Shown here: piece by piece, positions 50,486 to 62,102 of the stretch
Layout: every line of letters starts with the position of its first letter
How positions within the stretch are numbered: the first letter of the stretch is position 1
Assembly: GCF_024713975.1 (NCBI RefSeq)
Contig: NC_091104.1
Location: 15,581,580 to 15,645,579 of the forward strand
Direction of reading: 5' to 3'
From: Paralichthys olivaceus
Lineage: Eukaryota > Chordata > Actinopteri > Pleuronectiformes > Paralichthyidae
Length of the DNA stretch: 64,000 nucleotides
Position numbers and translations under genes: made by a program
The notes under the pieces: generated by a model
Database searches by the model: none
The model's input: only the letters and a program-made list of their open reading frames with translations
What the model was told of the DNA's origin: nothing

Positions 50486-53400
50486 TTAGTGGATGTTGAG
50501 GTTTCTGAAGTAGTCGAATGTTGCCCCCAGGGCCCAGCTCGTCTCCACGTTGTTCACCTTCTTGGCGAGCTAATTAAAAGAGAGAGAAGAAGATCTCCAT
50601 CAAAATCACAGAGCAACATGTTGAAGTCTTGTGAAACCCTAACACAATATTGTTTGTTGTGCAGTTTGTCACTGATTGTATTTCTTCGACGCCCACATTG
50701 ACCCAGCATTGTTTTCCTCACCTGCAGCACAGTGTTGTCCTTGAAGCCAAATCCCTCCTTTAGCAGACAAGTGATATATGTCATATCCATGCAGAGGAAG
50801 GGGCTGATCACACGGTATTTGGTCATTTTGTTGCACACTGCAAACACAAGAAGCCACAGGTTTCAGACGTGACAATAACACAGGTTTCACAGACATCTGA
50901 CAAAAAAAGGAGCATTTGTTGCATCATATAATAACAGTCACATTTATTTCTACCCTCTGTGCTACATGATTAAAAAGACATTTCTGTTTTTGTTTTGGCT
51001 GAATAAACAGGGAGGTGTGAGGAGAGTGGGTCAGGACAAGGCTGCCGGTGGGCGGTGGTCTTAAACAGGTTGGTACACAGCATATGTGTCAGGCCGCAGG
51101 TGGTGTGTGGCTGTCAGGTGCCCTCCTGCCTGGGCCAGACAGACATCTTCAGCTCGCCTGCCAGCCTCAGCCAGACTCGCTCCTCGTGACCATGTGACAG
51201 TGTTCTCACAACCCAAACAGCCTTATATAACACATCAACACACTCTGTACTCTGCTCGCTATAAATCTGCTCCTACATGGACATTAAAGTCAAAACCTGA
51301 GCCTGATCAGCATGCCAGGTATCTTTTAGACATGTTAAAACATTTTATAGTCATGTTAACATATATTTACCCTGTAATAAAATACATTTGTCTTTTTATC
51401 CAACTCCATAACACATTTTAGCAAATAATCGGTTACATTTTATTGTTGTAATAAATTCTTTTTTGGCAGGATAAGCTGTGCCATTTTGGCGCCATTGTAC
51501 CAAATGTTTTGGGCACAAACAAGCTGTTTAGAGCATAGACTGTTTGGGTGGTTGGATGACTGACTGATATATTTAACTTTTAAGATTGTCGGTTTCATAC
51601 ACAAGAATCGAGAACATAACATGCAACTCTTACCTTCCTTGGCTCTCTTCTTAAAATCCCTCACTTCAATCGCACCACCTCGACTGCCATCTGTGCAGAA
51701 AGAAAAACAAACATGCAATTTGAGTGCTGATTTTGTGCAAAGCATGATAATTAGTATGACAGACGGTGGCGCTGGAAGGTGACGCCTTGGTCTGTGCCCA
51801 CTCACCAATGAGGCCAGACTCCACAGCCCTGTCGAAGTAGTAGGAGAAAGCGTAGAAGACGCTGCTGCCCTTCACCTCATATGGCTGATGCACTATTCCC
51901 TTGATGACTTTCATTACTTCATAGTAGCACAGTTTATATCCTGCGTAGCCTGAAAGACAAGATAGAAGATGTGGTTTTACTTTAGAATAATGATCTCAAT
52001 GAATCGTGGAGGAGACAGTCAGTTTAAGGTGCACTGAAGCAGCAATGGATGGAATGCAACTGGGAGAGGCCGGAGCTTGAGGTCAGCCACGGGTTGTAGC
52101 CGGGGGTTCGCCAGATAATATACCAGGGAAGCCCCAGAAGGACGAGTTTCCCACAGCCCCACGAGTATGGTTGGCACTGATGTGCCGGCAAAACCATGTG
52201 CTGACAAGAGCGACAGTTAGCACGGCTCTGTTGAGCTGACTATTTTTACCACATAATTGTGAGCGGTCCAGATCAAGCCACTCGTTACACAAAAAAAATA
52301 ACAACTCAGGGACAAGCCCAGCATCTTTTGGCTACTTGACTGTGGTATGGGAGTGACTGCCTTATTTGTGAACTTAACTGACAGTTTTCTCTTGTTTAAA
52401 TACAAGGTTGCCTGCAATATAATTGTTCAAGAGGGAAGAAGATGGAGACAGAGAGAGAGAGAGAGGATGACAAAACATGCGTTTGGCGCCAAGGTTACAG
52501 AAGCTCCAGCGGGAAAATGTTCTCGTGTGAGAATGTATTGTACTGTACTCTATTGTGTTCCACAGTTGAGAGAGGAATGCATGGATTGCTGGAACCGAGG
52601 CTCTGGGAAGGCAATCAAAACCTCAGAGGGCTTTTATCTTACCGTCTGGAATCCCGCTAACTTTGTAGGTACTTCCTCCAAAAGTCACATCTTCTCTGAA
52701 CTTTTTCGGGAGGCAGGAACTGGTGAAGATTTTCCAGTCTAGACCTGGGAAAACAAAAAAGAAACTGTTCGTCATCTTCTACTGACTATTTTAAAATGGT
52801 GCAAACAGAGAGGCAATAAAAGGTACTAGAAACTCTACCATCAGCTCCTAGCGCTCCAAGAGTTGCCAGTCGAGCTGCATACAGTCCATTTCCAAGGTAA
52901 CTGTGATGGTGACACACAATCATTGTAAGTTTGGGACAGAATGCTAATAAATTATTAATTTTTATGAGCAAACCTATCGAGAATATAGCATCTTCTGTGG
53001 GTTGTTTACCTGTGTGTGTAGACCTGATATGTGTTGTTGAACAGGTTGAATCTGGCAATGTAACTGTTTGGTGCGGACTGGATCGTTTTCTGTTAGACAA
53101 ACAAAATATGCTTAGTTGTGTTTTTTTGGTTTGAACGTTTTTTAAAGAGATGCATCAAATATGTTATTCACCCTTGACTTGGGAAGGAATGTGATTTGTG
53201 TAGATCCTCCACCCAAATCCAGGATCCCCACCGTCCTCCTTGTGTTGGAGTACAAGTGACCTGTAGGAAATTAGCACAAAGTTAAACTCATCACTCTGGA
53301 AGAAGGAAACTTCCTCATCAGCACAACAAACAGGACACACAGTGTGGTGTTGTGTCTTTATCTCCAATCTTAGTATTTGTTCCTTTGACAACCACCAGTG

Positions 53401-55955
53401 TCAGGATGATGCATGCTCACATATCGTCTGTGCCAACCAAGAGGTAAAACACCTTATTGGTTTGTCGTGTAAAATACACAGCTGTAAGGAAAAAAAAATG
53501 TGTGTTTGTGACCTGTGTGGGGCGAATGATTCAAGCTCATAAACCTCAGACAGGAGACAAGAGTCTTTCACTGCCGGACCTCTGTGTACACTGCAGCCTC
53601 AGGTATGAGCCTCCAAACCACTAACACTGCCATAACGAAACACAAGCAATGTCTTACCTGTGAGGAAGTTCACTGTGACCCAGGCAAGGATTCCTGAAAC
53701 GGCACATGGGTGGGAATTTGTGCATTAGTAAAAACCTGAGAAGTGATCACAGCTTGCACAAAAATAATGGGATGAGTTTTAGTCATATTCTCCTTCATTA
53801 GGCTGATGTTAAAAGTTACAGCGTCTGTCCATCAGCGTGTGGGCTCATGGACCAACCCAGATAATTATAATTGCCTCAGATGTCAAGTTATTGCACTCGT
53901 AAAATGAGGATAATGAACAGCACATAGTGTGTGATGAAACATAACACAGTGGGGGTGTCTTAATGAGTGATGTGGAGGATCACACTAAATTATTGGGCGT
54001 GGGACAACTCACGCCGGCATATTTATTTGTCTCAGTGAGGTGGTAACGGACCTCTTGTAAAAAGAATTACGAGAGGAGAGAACTGTTTGATACTTCTTCT
54101 TAAAGCACCTGATCAGACAATATCACCAAAGTCATACTTAAAGAAAAATGTAGAATGCAAACTGGTACGAGGTCATTCAAAGAAAACGTACCTTCATTTG
54201 TTCCGTTCATGATGGAAACACTGTTGCTTGGCACAAAGAAAGGAGACTCGTCGAACACCTCTTGTACCTGCGGAAGACAAGTTGTCTCTTTTTACGATGA
54301 TCTACTACAAAACAACTACACTTAACCACATAGCAAAATACAGCACTATTGTTAGGATGCATTCTATCCAGACTGTGGAAGACAAATTGTCGTTCAGATT
54401 GACAGATAGCTCAGCCACAAGCTCGGCTGGAACAGTAGCCTGGATTTAATACTTTAAATGACAAATATGGTTACTCCACACAACCCTATAACAGATGTTT
54501 TTTTGCAACATGATAGCCACCAAATGGGCAAAGACTTGCTGCCTTTTTTTGCAGTGTCACTTGTAAGCACTTAGTGGTTTCTCATCCTCGCTCCTTGGCG
54601 GGACGGGTGGTGTCTGTGCCAAACTGTCTGAGGGCAGAGGAGGGAAAAATAAAAAAAATGTGCCTCACCTCCTTCAGAAGAGCCTTGGCCTTGTCTTCAG
54701 GCAGCATGCGCAGACCCGCCGTGGCCTTCAGCACCACCGGGGTCTTCCTCCACTCCTCCTCCGGGACCGTCTTCTTGGCGATCTTCAGCAGCTGACGGAC
54801 GGTGTTGCCACCCTGAGGAAAAGATGGCAATCAGGTACAGGCGGCTAGACAAAAATCTCACTATCAAACAAAATATTTCATAACAAAACTAAGACATTTA
54901 ACATTTAGTGATTAAGTCAGTACAGGAGTGGGCAGTAGTGACAGTATCGTGAGGGGAGTCATTTTCTAATTACACCATGTTTACTTTACAGGAGCCCAAC
55001 CCCAAGATAGAAAACCTCAGGGGTTTAGTGGTTTACAGACAGCGAACAACTCCCTAATATGATAATTACTAATAAGTGATGGTGCAAACACAGGTACATA
55101 CCTCCTCAGGTTTGTCCTTATAGGCAGACAGTCCAGGCTTCACAGCATTGTACAGTTCATTGTCCAGAACTGGCAGCTCCACTAAAAAAAGAGAAATCAG
55201 GAGATGATCATAAACCAGAGGTCACAGTATAATAATCAGGGATGTGTAACTCGTGTAATTGCAGTTTTTCTTCCTGATATTTAGACTGCAGCACCTACAT
55301 CAAGTTTTAGAGGTTTGCTTCCTACACAGAGTCAGACACGGGCAAATTAAAGGTCTGTTTAGAAGCTGTAGTACCCTGTGCACTTTGCCAATGTCCTCAC
55401 ACCACACAGTGAATGACCTGGGCAGAGTGGGAGGCAGCAGCATGTGCATGAGCGGAGAGAGGGAGAGACACTCACTCAGACAGGGACAGAGAGAGAGAGG
55501 GTGCACTCACCGGGGTCTTTCTGGATGAACTTGTAGATGTGGATCCTGGTGCCTGTGCTCCCGGCGTCGAACATGATCCCGTAGAACACCCGGCTTTGGT
55601 TCACGGGGGAGGAGGCTTCGAGCATCGGCTGGTACACCTCGGGTCGGTGGTAGGGCTCGGGCGCGGGGTGCACGACCTCGGGCACCGGGTGGAAAGCCTC
55701 CGGTAAAGGCGGGATGACCTCGGGCGCCGGGTGGAAGACCTCGGGGATGTGCGGGTACGTGGGCACGCCGGGCTGCGGGGCTGCGGGCGCCGGGTTGGCC
55801 ACCTCGGGCAGGAGGTTCTCAGTGTTGGCGGAGTGCTCCCGGTAGCGGTAGAAGTGCGGGACGTAGCGGTGGTGCCGGTAGTAGGTCGCCTCCGCTGCGA
55901 GGATCCCGGCCAGGAGCCACGTGGATACAGCGAGGAGCAAGCTCGGCGTGGACAT
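50486..55955 (-). CDS. entpd5: Ectonucleoside triphosphate diphosphohydrolase 5, complete, 13 coding exons
   Basis: Secretory-pathway nucleoside diphosphatase (UDP/GDP hydrolysis), linked in vertebrates to ER glycoprotein folding and, for teleost entpd5a, bone mineralisation. Predicted 504 residues (human 428). Exons, minus strand: 55955-55511, 55181-55102, 54812-54669, 54267-54192, 53693-53658, 53260-53172, 53089-53010, 52900-52839, 52744-52643, 51949-51806, 51690-51634, 50837-50722, 50569-50486; 1515 bases. A signal peptide (~1-23) is followed by a Tyr/His/Arg stretch and a Pro/His/Glu repeat (~66-110) not in human. Apyrase conserved regions are all visible: [13 protein letters not shown] (129-141), [52 protein letters not shown] and [16 protein letters not shown]5 rather than ENTPD6 is chosen because the gene lies between coq6 and bbof1. 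Whether it is entpd5a or 5b cannot be told here. Confidence 0.95.
55625..55760 (-). repeat. entpd5: 42-base imperfect tandem repeat coding Pro/His/Glu units in entpd5 exon 1
   Basis: GACCTCGGGCACCGGGTGGA at 55674 recurs as GACCTCGGGCGCCGGGTGGA at 55716, a 42-base offset. The protein shows the same 14-residue period: [14 protein letters not shown] followed by [14 protein letters not shown]. Shorter [12 protein letters not shown] units follow. The period is a multiple of three, so copy gain or loss keeps the frame. Confidence 0.8.
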
Positions 55956-56275
55956 CACGTTTTTTTTTTTTCCTCAGCCGGAGAGAGGAGAAGAAGAAGC
56001 AGAGGAGAAAGAGGAGGAGAAGCCTGGGTGGATGCTGGGGTGACAGGCCCTGCACAGAGAGAGGGAGCAGAGGAGATGGAGAGAGGCAGAGTAGATGCGA
56101 TGCACACTCAGGACTGTCCGGTCATCTGTTTACACTATATAAAGACATAAGGGCCTGGCGTGGGGCCACACCGGGAGCAGCCATCCACCAATCCTGTGTG
56201 GGTCCATCCCAGCTCCATCAGCCGAGCCCCCTCCTGGGAGCTGGGCCGGAGCAGCACTACCTGCCCACCAGCACC

Positions 56276-56327
56276 AGAGGAGGAGGAGGAGGAGGAATAG
56301 GAGAAGGAGGAGGAGGAGGAGGAGGAT
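56276..56327. repeat. (GGA)n simple repeat
   Basis: AGGAGGAGG units with a few interruptions, upstream of entpd5. It is a purine-rich tract that could adopt triplex or G-rich structure; no function is implied. Confidence 0.85.
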
Positions 56328-59300
56328 TATTTTGGGTTTTTACCCTCCTCATCTTCACTGTTTTACTCTGGAGCAAAGAAATCACTGCAGGAGAGGAGAG
56401 AGATGTTTATGAAGGAGTAGAAATGAATGGTTGACGGTGAAGAAATTCAAAAGAAATGCCCCTAAAATACAGTTTATGGGAGAATTTAAGACTTGTAGTG
56501 ACTTGACTCCAACTTTCTGACAAGGACACCAATCCGGCTCCTGCTTAAATTAAATTGCTACTGCAGTTTTAAAACAGAAACCCAAATATGTTCTTCACTA
56601 TAAACTTTTCCCATGTAAATGATGCTATTCAGATATTTTGGGACTTTGCATCAGAGGACATTTCAAAATAAAATCTGACAACGTGACTCATTCTTTATTG
56701 CTGGATTGCTTCATCCTACACCACCTCTACTGAATCATGTTCAGTAGCTTGAATGAATCATGCATGTATATATCTATATATAAAAAAAGAGTTCCCCGCC
56801 AACCTCCCCTGCATGATCCTGCAATAATCACCACATTAAATGCACTGCAGCAGTTTCACCAACTTTTAAAAAAATGCAAATGTGACCTGCACTCCAGCTG
56901 GCATAAAAGAGAAGAATGTTAGCAATCATCTCACTCCCACTCATCCCTGTGTTAACCACAGGCTTTCCAAGGGAAAAATAGTTGGGCAAGCGAGGCACGT
57001 TTCACGAGAGAATGCATGAAAAGCATGAGTGGCTGTTTCTCTGGTGGGTGGGTGGCACAGCATCATAAGCTCATGCTGTTGCATATCAGATCATGCTTAC
57101 TTCAGAGTTATTGGCTGTGACTGATGCAGGATGCAGATGCATGAATCCTCAGAGACCCTGCATGAGCTGAGATTTGTACTGGGCTGTGATATTTGTATCA
57201 ACAGCAAGATGACGGAGATGTGGAGCAGCAGGCCCTGGTAGTCTGAAGGATCAGTGAGGAACTGACCCTGCCCCAGCCCTGACTCTAACATGTGCTTACA
57301 CCAGACTGCTTGACCTCGCACAGCGAGCGACCTGAGGCAGAAACCGAGATGTCAGTCAGTCAGCCCGGCCAGAGAGGGTAAGGGGAGGGCAGAGGTCCTA
57401 CAGATGGGCACGACAGAGTGCAGGAAGTCCACAGAGAGGACAATGTGGGGAGGGTGGGGCTTGGCACCAGCATTCACCCATCATGCCAATCCACTCCCAG
57501 GACACTCGACAGTGCAAAGTACTGTTCCAACACTGTAATTTGGACTAAAAATATTGGACTTTCTTTCCTCCTTCCTTTTTTCTAAATACTGTGGCCATTT
57601 TTTTCAATCCTGTGGCTCACCAGAATGGTCGTTGGACCCTATCAAAGCGTACATGTGCAGGACCTCTCACTGGCTACAGGTCGTAGACATCTATGGGTTG
57701 CATGTTAACAGTGATAACATGACTAATGAAACATGAATAAAATAGCCTATTAGAAATAGTCCTGTTCACAGTGTGGTCAATTTTGAAATTGTTTTCTTGA
57801 AGTTAATATTCAGACACTCCCTGTGCTGAACGCAATAATTAAGATGGATAATGTTGAGTGTTTGGACAGCAGCACCTTAGGGCATTTGTTGCATGAGTCA
57901 TGTTTTAGCTTTAAACTTACACCTACTTAATTATTCCATTTAAATATATTGTGATTGGATCTCCAAGTACAAGCTGATGCAAATGGAGTTTACAAAAAAT
58001 TTACATTTTTTAAAACTCATTCTATAAAACTACATGTTACCAAATCGTGTTAGGGTGACATTAAAATATGTGCTGCTACTCACGAAATATCATATTTAAA
58101 CTGTCCCTCTAAAACATGATGCAGCACATTACAAACACAATGTTTGAAACAAGAAGTAGTCGCAATACATGGTTTGGTATTTTGTTTCAAGTTAACTGAA
58201 ACCGTAAAGCATGAGCAGGGACCCCAGCTTTGTAATCTCCACTGTGCAATATATCATTAATATGCTGCAATGTTGCCCTCAGGAATGCCATGTTTGTGGG
58301 TGTCCTGCCCCAAAAAGGCCATTGAAGAGACCTAAACCTTGTCATTACAATTCCAATGATAATGACAGCTTTGAAAAGCTCGGGGTTATTTCAGTTTTCT
58401 CTTCTCACTGTCATAGTAATTACCTTTAAATTTAGTCTTCAAACTCTGTTCATGATGCCAGTGTAGAGAGCGCCCCTATACGCTTCAGTTTACAGTAGCT
58501 ACACCCAACACTTTTCCAATAGCGACTTTTGTGTTTGCGGAATAATGAAATAATCAACGCTGAGTGGACTCTGCTCCCCTGCAGTCAGCTGAACAAGATG
58601 ACGGGAAGAATTCAGCAGCTTTGTGCTTAAATTACGACCTGTGCTTACTTTACATTGTTCCTGTTGGACGAGCTTCTTCGAAAATGTAAGCCAACTGCAT
58701 CTACGTTGATCTTAGTGGTTTTCCCATAACTACAGCGAAAAACAAATGCGGGGATGGCAGCGACTAACACGCAGTTCTTTTCAGGACAACATGGACAATG
58801 CTGCTGACAGGGGCCAAACATATCTCATGTCATCATGTGGGAGGAGATCATGTGCAAACAGATCCTGTTTGATAGAGCCCAGCATGAGAAGGCTGTAATT
58901 ACAAGACAAGAGACAAATACAGCCAATCTGTGTCAGTCCAGGGGTTGTCGAGCAGAACAGATCTGTATGTTATGAGTGGAGGATTGATTAAAACGCAAAA
59001 CTGAAACCAAGCCTTTAAAAAAGCACAAGGTGACGAATAAATGCTAATAGTAATAATTGCTACTGTATGCACCCTCGATACATTGACTTGTGTTCACTTA
59101 TCTGTTTCTTACTAAATAGTTGCTTAATTCTTTATATTTGCTTTGTAAATCTTTATAACAGGCACGATTTCATGTGCTTGCACAATAGAACATTTCTTGA
59201 AACTTGAATCCTAACAAAAAGGGTGTCTATTAAAACACTTGCATTATGCTGGTGGCAGGTTTCCGGGGCATGTTTTCTAAATTATGGTTGTAAACATTTT

Positions 59301-59925
59301 TGGTTCTCTAGTTTTTCGAATATAAGGATTTTCTGCTTGTCCGTGTTTCAAATCCTTGTAATTGACTTAAAAAATTTGGTGTTTTGTGGATTTTTGGTCG
59401 GACCACATCTCGCGCCTTGTTATATTTTATATACAGAATGCACCCTGTCCTCTCTCAATCTCGGCCCCTGTGTTTGACAAAACCCAAACCTCTAACAAGC
59501 TCGAGGTTGCCAATTGCGCGTATGCCCTCCTGTGTCTCTGGGCAACTTTTATTTCACCCACACCCTTTCAAATCCAGAAATGGCCTGGGGTTGATGCATT
59601 TAAATATCATAGGCCCATGTAAACATTTTAAATGAGATCACCAAAAATTCTTTACTCACACAGACCCGAGCCTGATACGCTGGTTGTTAGGTTGCATAAC
59701 TATAACATATAGAATTGGCAGGGGGGTGTTGGTGTGGCTGCACATGTGAAGTCATGTTTATGTGTTACTATTTAAAATGCTGTCTAATCTCGTAATAACT
59801 CTGTGGTACAGACCACCCTCAGCTGCCTGCAGGGTAAATACATTGACAGAATTACATGCTCAGTACAGTGACTCAGAAAAATAATGGTTCTCTGAGACTT
59901 AAGCTGACAAATGATTAAAAAAAAA

Positions 59926-59957
59926 ATATATATATATATATATATACATATATATAT
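59926..59957. repeat. (AT)n microsatellite
   Basis: Alternating TA tract with a single interruption (ACATA), preceded by a short A run. A similar TATATA-rich tract lies at about 61602-61648 in bbof1 intron 2. Confidence 0.85.
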
Positions 59958-60239
59958 TTTATAACAAATTGTAATTTCTATCTCTATGGGGACTTAGATC
60001 TTTTAACAAGCTTTTGACAGATTGAAAGATGCACTGTTGAATTTGAAATTGCTCCCAAATATAATGGACAATGGTTTGAATATGGATTTGAATGGATTGG
60101 ATGAAAAACTTGTGTTATAATTTCATACTGACACACTTGTCAGAAAGTTTTGACATAATAATCATATTTTTAAGAAAGAATTGCAGTTTTTCTTAGATAT
60201 GCTCAGGAAATTTGAGGCCATCTTCACGTGTGTCCTGGG

Positions 60240-60415
60240 TCTCTTGTCTTCAGGAGCCTTTCAAGGGACTTTGAGGGGCCCAGGCAATAGGAACCTTGGG
60301 GGCCCTTCGTCAAATTAGTCCTTGCTATGGACTAACGTGATCAACGATTCTCAGGGGCCCCCTCTGAGATCAGGGCTCGAGGCAATTTCCTGCTTTGCCT
60401 ACCCAGTTGTAACAA
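60240..60415. repeat. Possible interspersed repeat rich in GGGGCCC motifs
   Basis: Holds GAGGGGCCCAGGCAA, GGGGGCCCTTCG and CAGGGGCCCCCTCTGAG within 180 bases, a composition unlike the AT-rich surroundings. The motif set resembles a dispersed teleost element, but the family is not identified. Confidence 0.35.
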
Positions 60416-60783
60416 CCCTGCCTCCACTCTAGTCGTATACATCCAGTTTATCAGCAGTGATAAAATAATTAAACATAAATATCAATAATCTGCCATAAAT
60501 TAAATTCAACCACTGAACCATAAGGTTTCTTTTCATTTTTATTGTTGTTTGATTATTTGATCCTATTGTGAAGCGGCTTTGTTCAGAAAATTCTATAGAA
60601 AATCAAGCTTATTATTATTGTTACATTATTTTGATTATATTGAATTAATAATAATGGCAATAATAATAAAAATAGACGGACACATAACAAACACACTTGT
60701 ACACAGATAAAGTTGTATGAATTATACAACAGGTTACCAAAGTTCCTGTGGCAGTGAAATGTGACCTTGTCATCGGCTCCGTC

Positions 60784-60797
60784 GTCTCCATAGCAAC
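60784..60797. promoter_or_regulatory. bbof1: RFX X-box motif upstream of bbof1
   Basis: GTCTCCATAGCAAC fits the X-box consensus GTHNYYATRRNAAC at every position and lies 94 bases before the bbof1 ATG, the expected promoter distance. Motile-cilia genes such as BBOF1 are known FOXJ1/RFX targets in vertebrates, so an RFX site here makes sense. Binding itself is inferred. Confidence 0.75.
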
Positions 60798-60890
60798 AGC
60801 ACCACACAAACACTGGGAGCAGGATACAGGAGCTCACTGTTCTTCGTTGGCCAAACTTACCTGATAATTTAGCCGGTAAAAGCAGAAGAA

Positions 60891-62102
60891 ATGCCGAAGA
60901 AGAAAGTTTCCAGAGTAAAAAAGGCAAAAGCAGGGTGAGTAAATATATTTATAATGGTGCACTGATGTTAAAACAGAAACTAAACTGATTTACTTTTGTC
61001 CCAGCAAGGGGAAGAAAGATGGCAAACAGGAGGTGAAGGCTGACAGGGAGTCTGAGATAGAGAAAGCTAAAACCAATGCCAACCTGTGGGAGCTGAGGTT
61101 AAAGGTCACAGACCAGTCGCTCAGGCAGTATCAAGAAGCCTGTGGCAAACTGGCACGCACCAACCAGGAGCTCACCAGCCAGCTGTACCGCGTGGAGAAG
61201 GACAGCATCGATATCAGTGGCTGTCTGCAGAGACAGGATGCTGCTAAAGAGGAGACGGTAGGACAGTTACATATAAACAAGCAATTTCGACTTCTATGAC
61301 TTATTCCAATATCTGTTTTAAACAATAGATCAAGTTATTGTACCTTTCTGTGATCCTTAAGATGTTTGCTAACCACACCAGAAGAAGGATGGAGATACTC
61401 AGAGGAGAGATGACACAGCTTCATTTCTTTTGAAAAAGAGAATTCTGCCTGAATAGCATAATCTTGGACAAGTCACTTTGTAATCTGGGACACTTAAAAA
61501 AGCCAAAATCACTTTGCTCTGTGCTCACATTATGAAAATAACATGTAAAACTAATTTATTTCATAAAGAACCCTAGTCTAAATAGTATGAATATATTATA
61601 TCATAAATATATATATATATAAATATATATTTATATATATATAAATATAAACCTTAATCCAGGTTTGTAGAAAAGAAAAGAAAATAAAAAATTTGATCAT
61701 ACATTTGTTGAATTTACATTATAAAAAATTGGGGAGGACTTAAAAAAACCTTTGTTATATGAATTTTGAAAATGAGCTGATTTTAAAAGTTTCAATTGAC
61801 TCATAAGTGATGACGCCAGCAACTATTGCACCAAACCTTTTGCAGACTTTTAGAGTTATTGCTCCAACTTGAGATGGCGTTCAAATGAATTTTCCTAATC
61901 AGAAACCCATTTTTCTGATTATTCCGACACCACATAAATGCACAATTAATTAGTTAATTAGTAAAGGTGTAACTGTGACAGTGAGTGATGGGCTCAGACG
62001 TTCAAAATGTGTTTTTATTCTCTTTTGTCTCTGCAGATCAGTTTGCTGCAGAAAAGCCTCAAAAGTCAAGAGGCCCATGCACGTGAGGAGCAAAACAAAC
62101 TG
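60891..62102 (+). CDS. bbof1: Basal body orientation factor 1, 5' part (three coding exons; continues beyond window)
   Basis: BBOF1 (CCDC176) is a coiled-coil basal-body protein of multiciliated cells that maintains basal-body alignment. Exons: 60891-60934, 61005-61257, 62037-62102, with continuous phase (2, then 0, then 0) and a GT donor after 62102, so the gene continues to the right of the window. The first 121 residues are visible. The N-terminus is Lys-rich (MPKKKVSRVKKAKAGKGKKD), followed by a predicted coiled-coil: TNANLWELRLKVTDQSLRQY and LARTNQELTSQLYRVEKDSI. The identification rests on this N-terminal style (Lys-rich, then NAxLWxxRLKVT), on the position next to entpd5 on the opposite strand as in human, and on the X-box. 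No further exon was recognised between 62103 and 64000. Confidence 0.85.

Larger units (their letters stand above)
55956..60740. other. Intergenic region between entpd5 and bbof1
   Basis: Contains the entpd5 5' untranslated region and promoter on its left side. An A-run directly precedes the entpd5 ATG, and a TATATAAAG-like sequence lies at 56136-56144, of uncertain use. A GGA-rich simple repeat occupies 56276-56327. From about 56450 to 60740 the sequence is AT-rich with no conserved reading frame; open frames at 59223-59635 overlap in three frames and look random. An AT dinucleotide run lies at 59926-59957. Confidence 0.55.

Noticed and set aside
56136-56144. TATATAAAG sequence upstream of entpd5
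   Set aside because: As a TATA box it reads best on the + strand, where no gene follows closely; kept only as a remark.
55731-56150. 139-codon + strand open frame over the entpd5 first exon
   Set aside because: It is the antisense shadow of the GC-rich Pro/His/Glu coding repeat; the minus-strand frame has the signal peptide and apyrase motif.
59223-59635. Cluster of 78-84 codon open frames before bbof1
   Set aside because: Three overlapping frames with no conserved motif; AT-rich random sequence is the simpler explanation.
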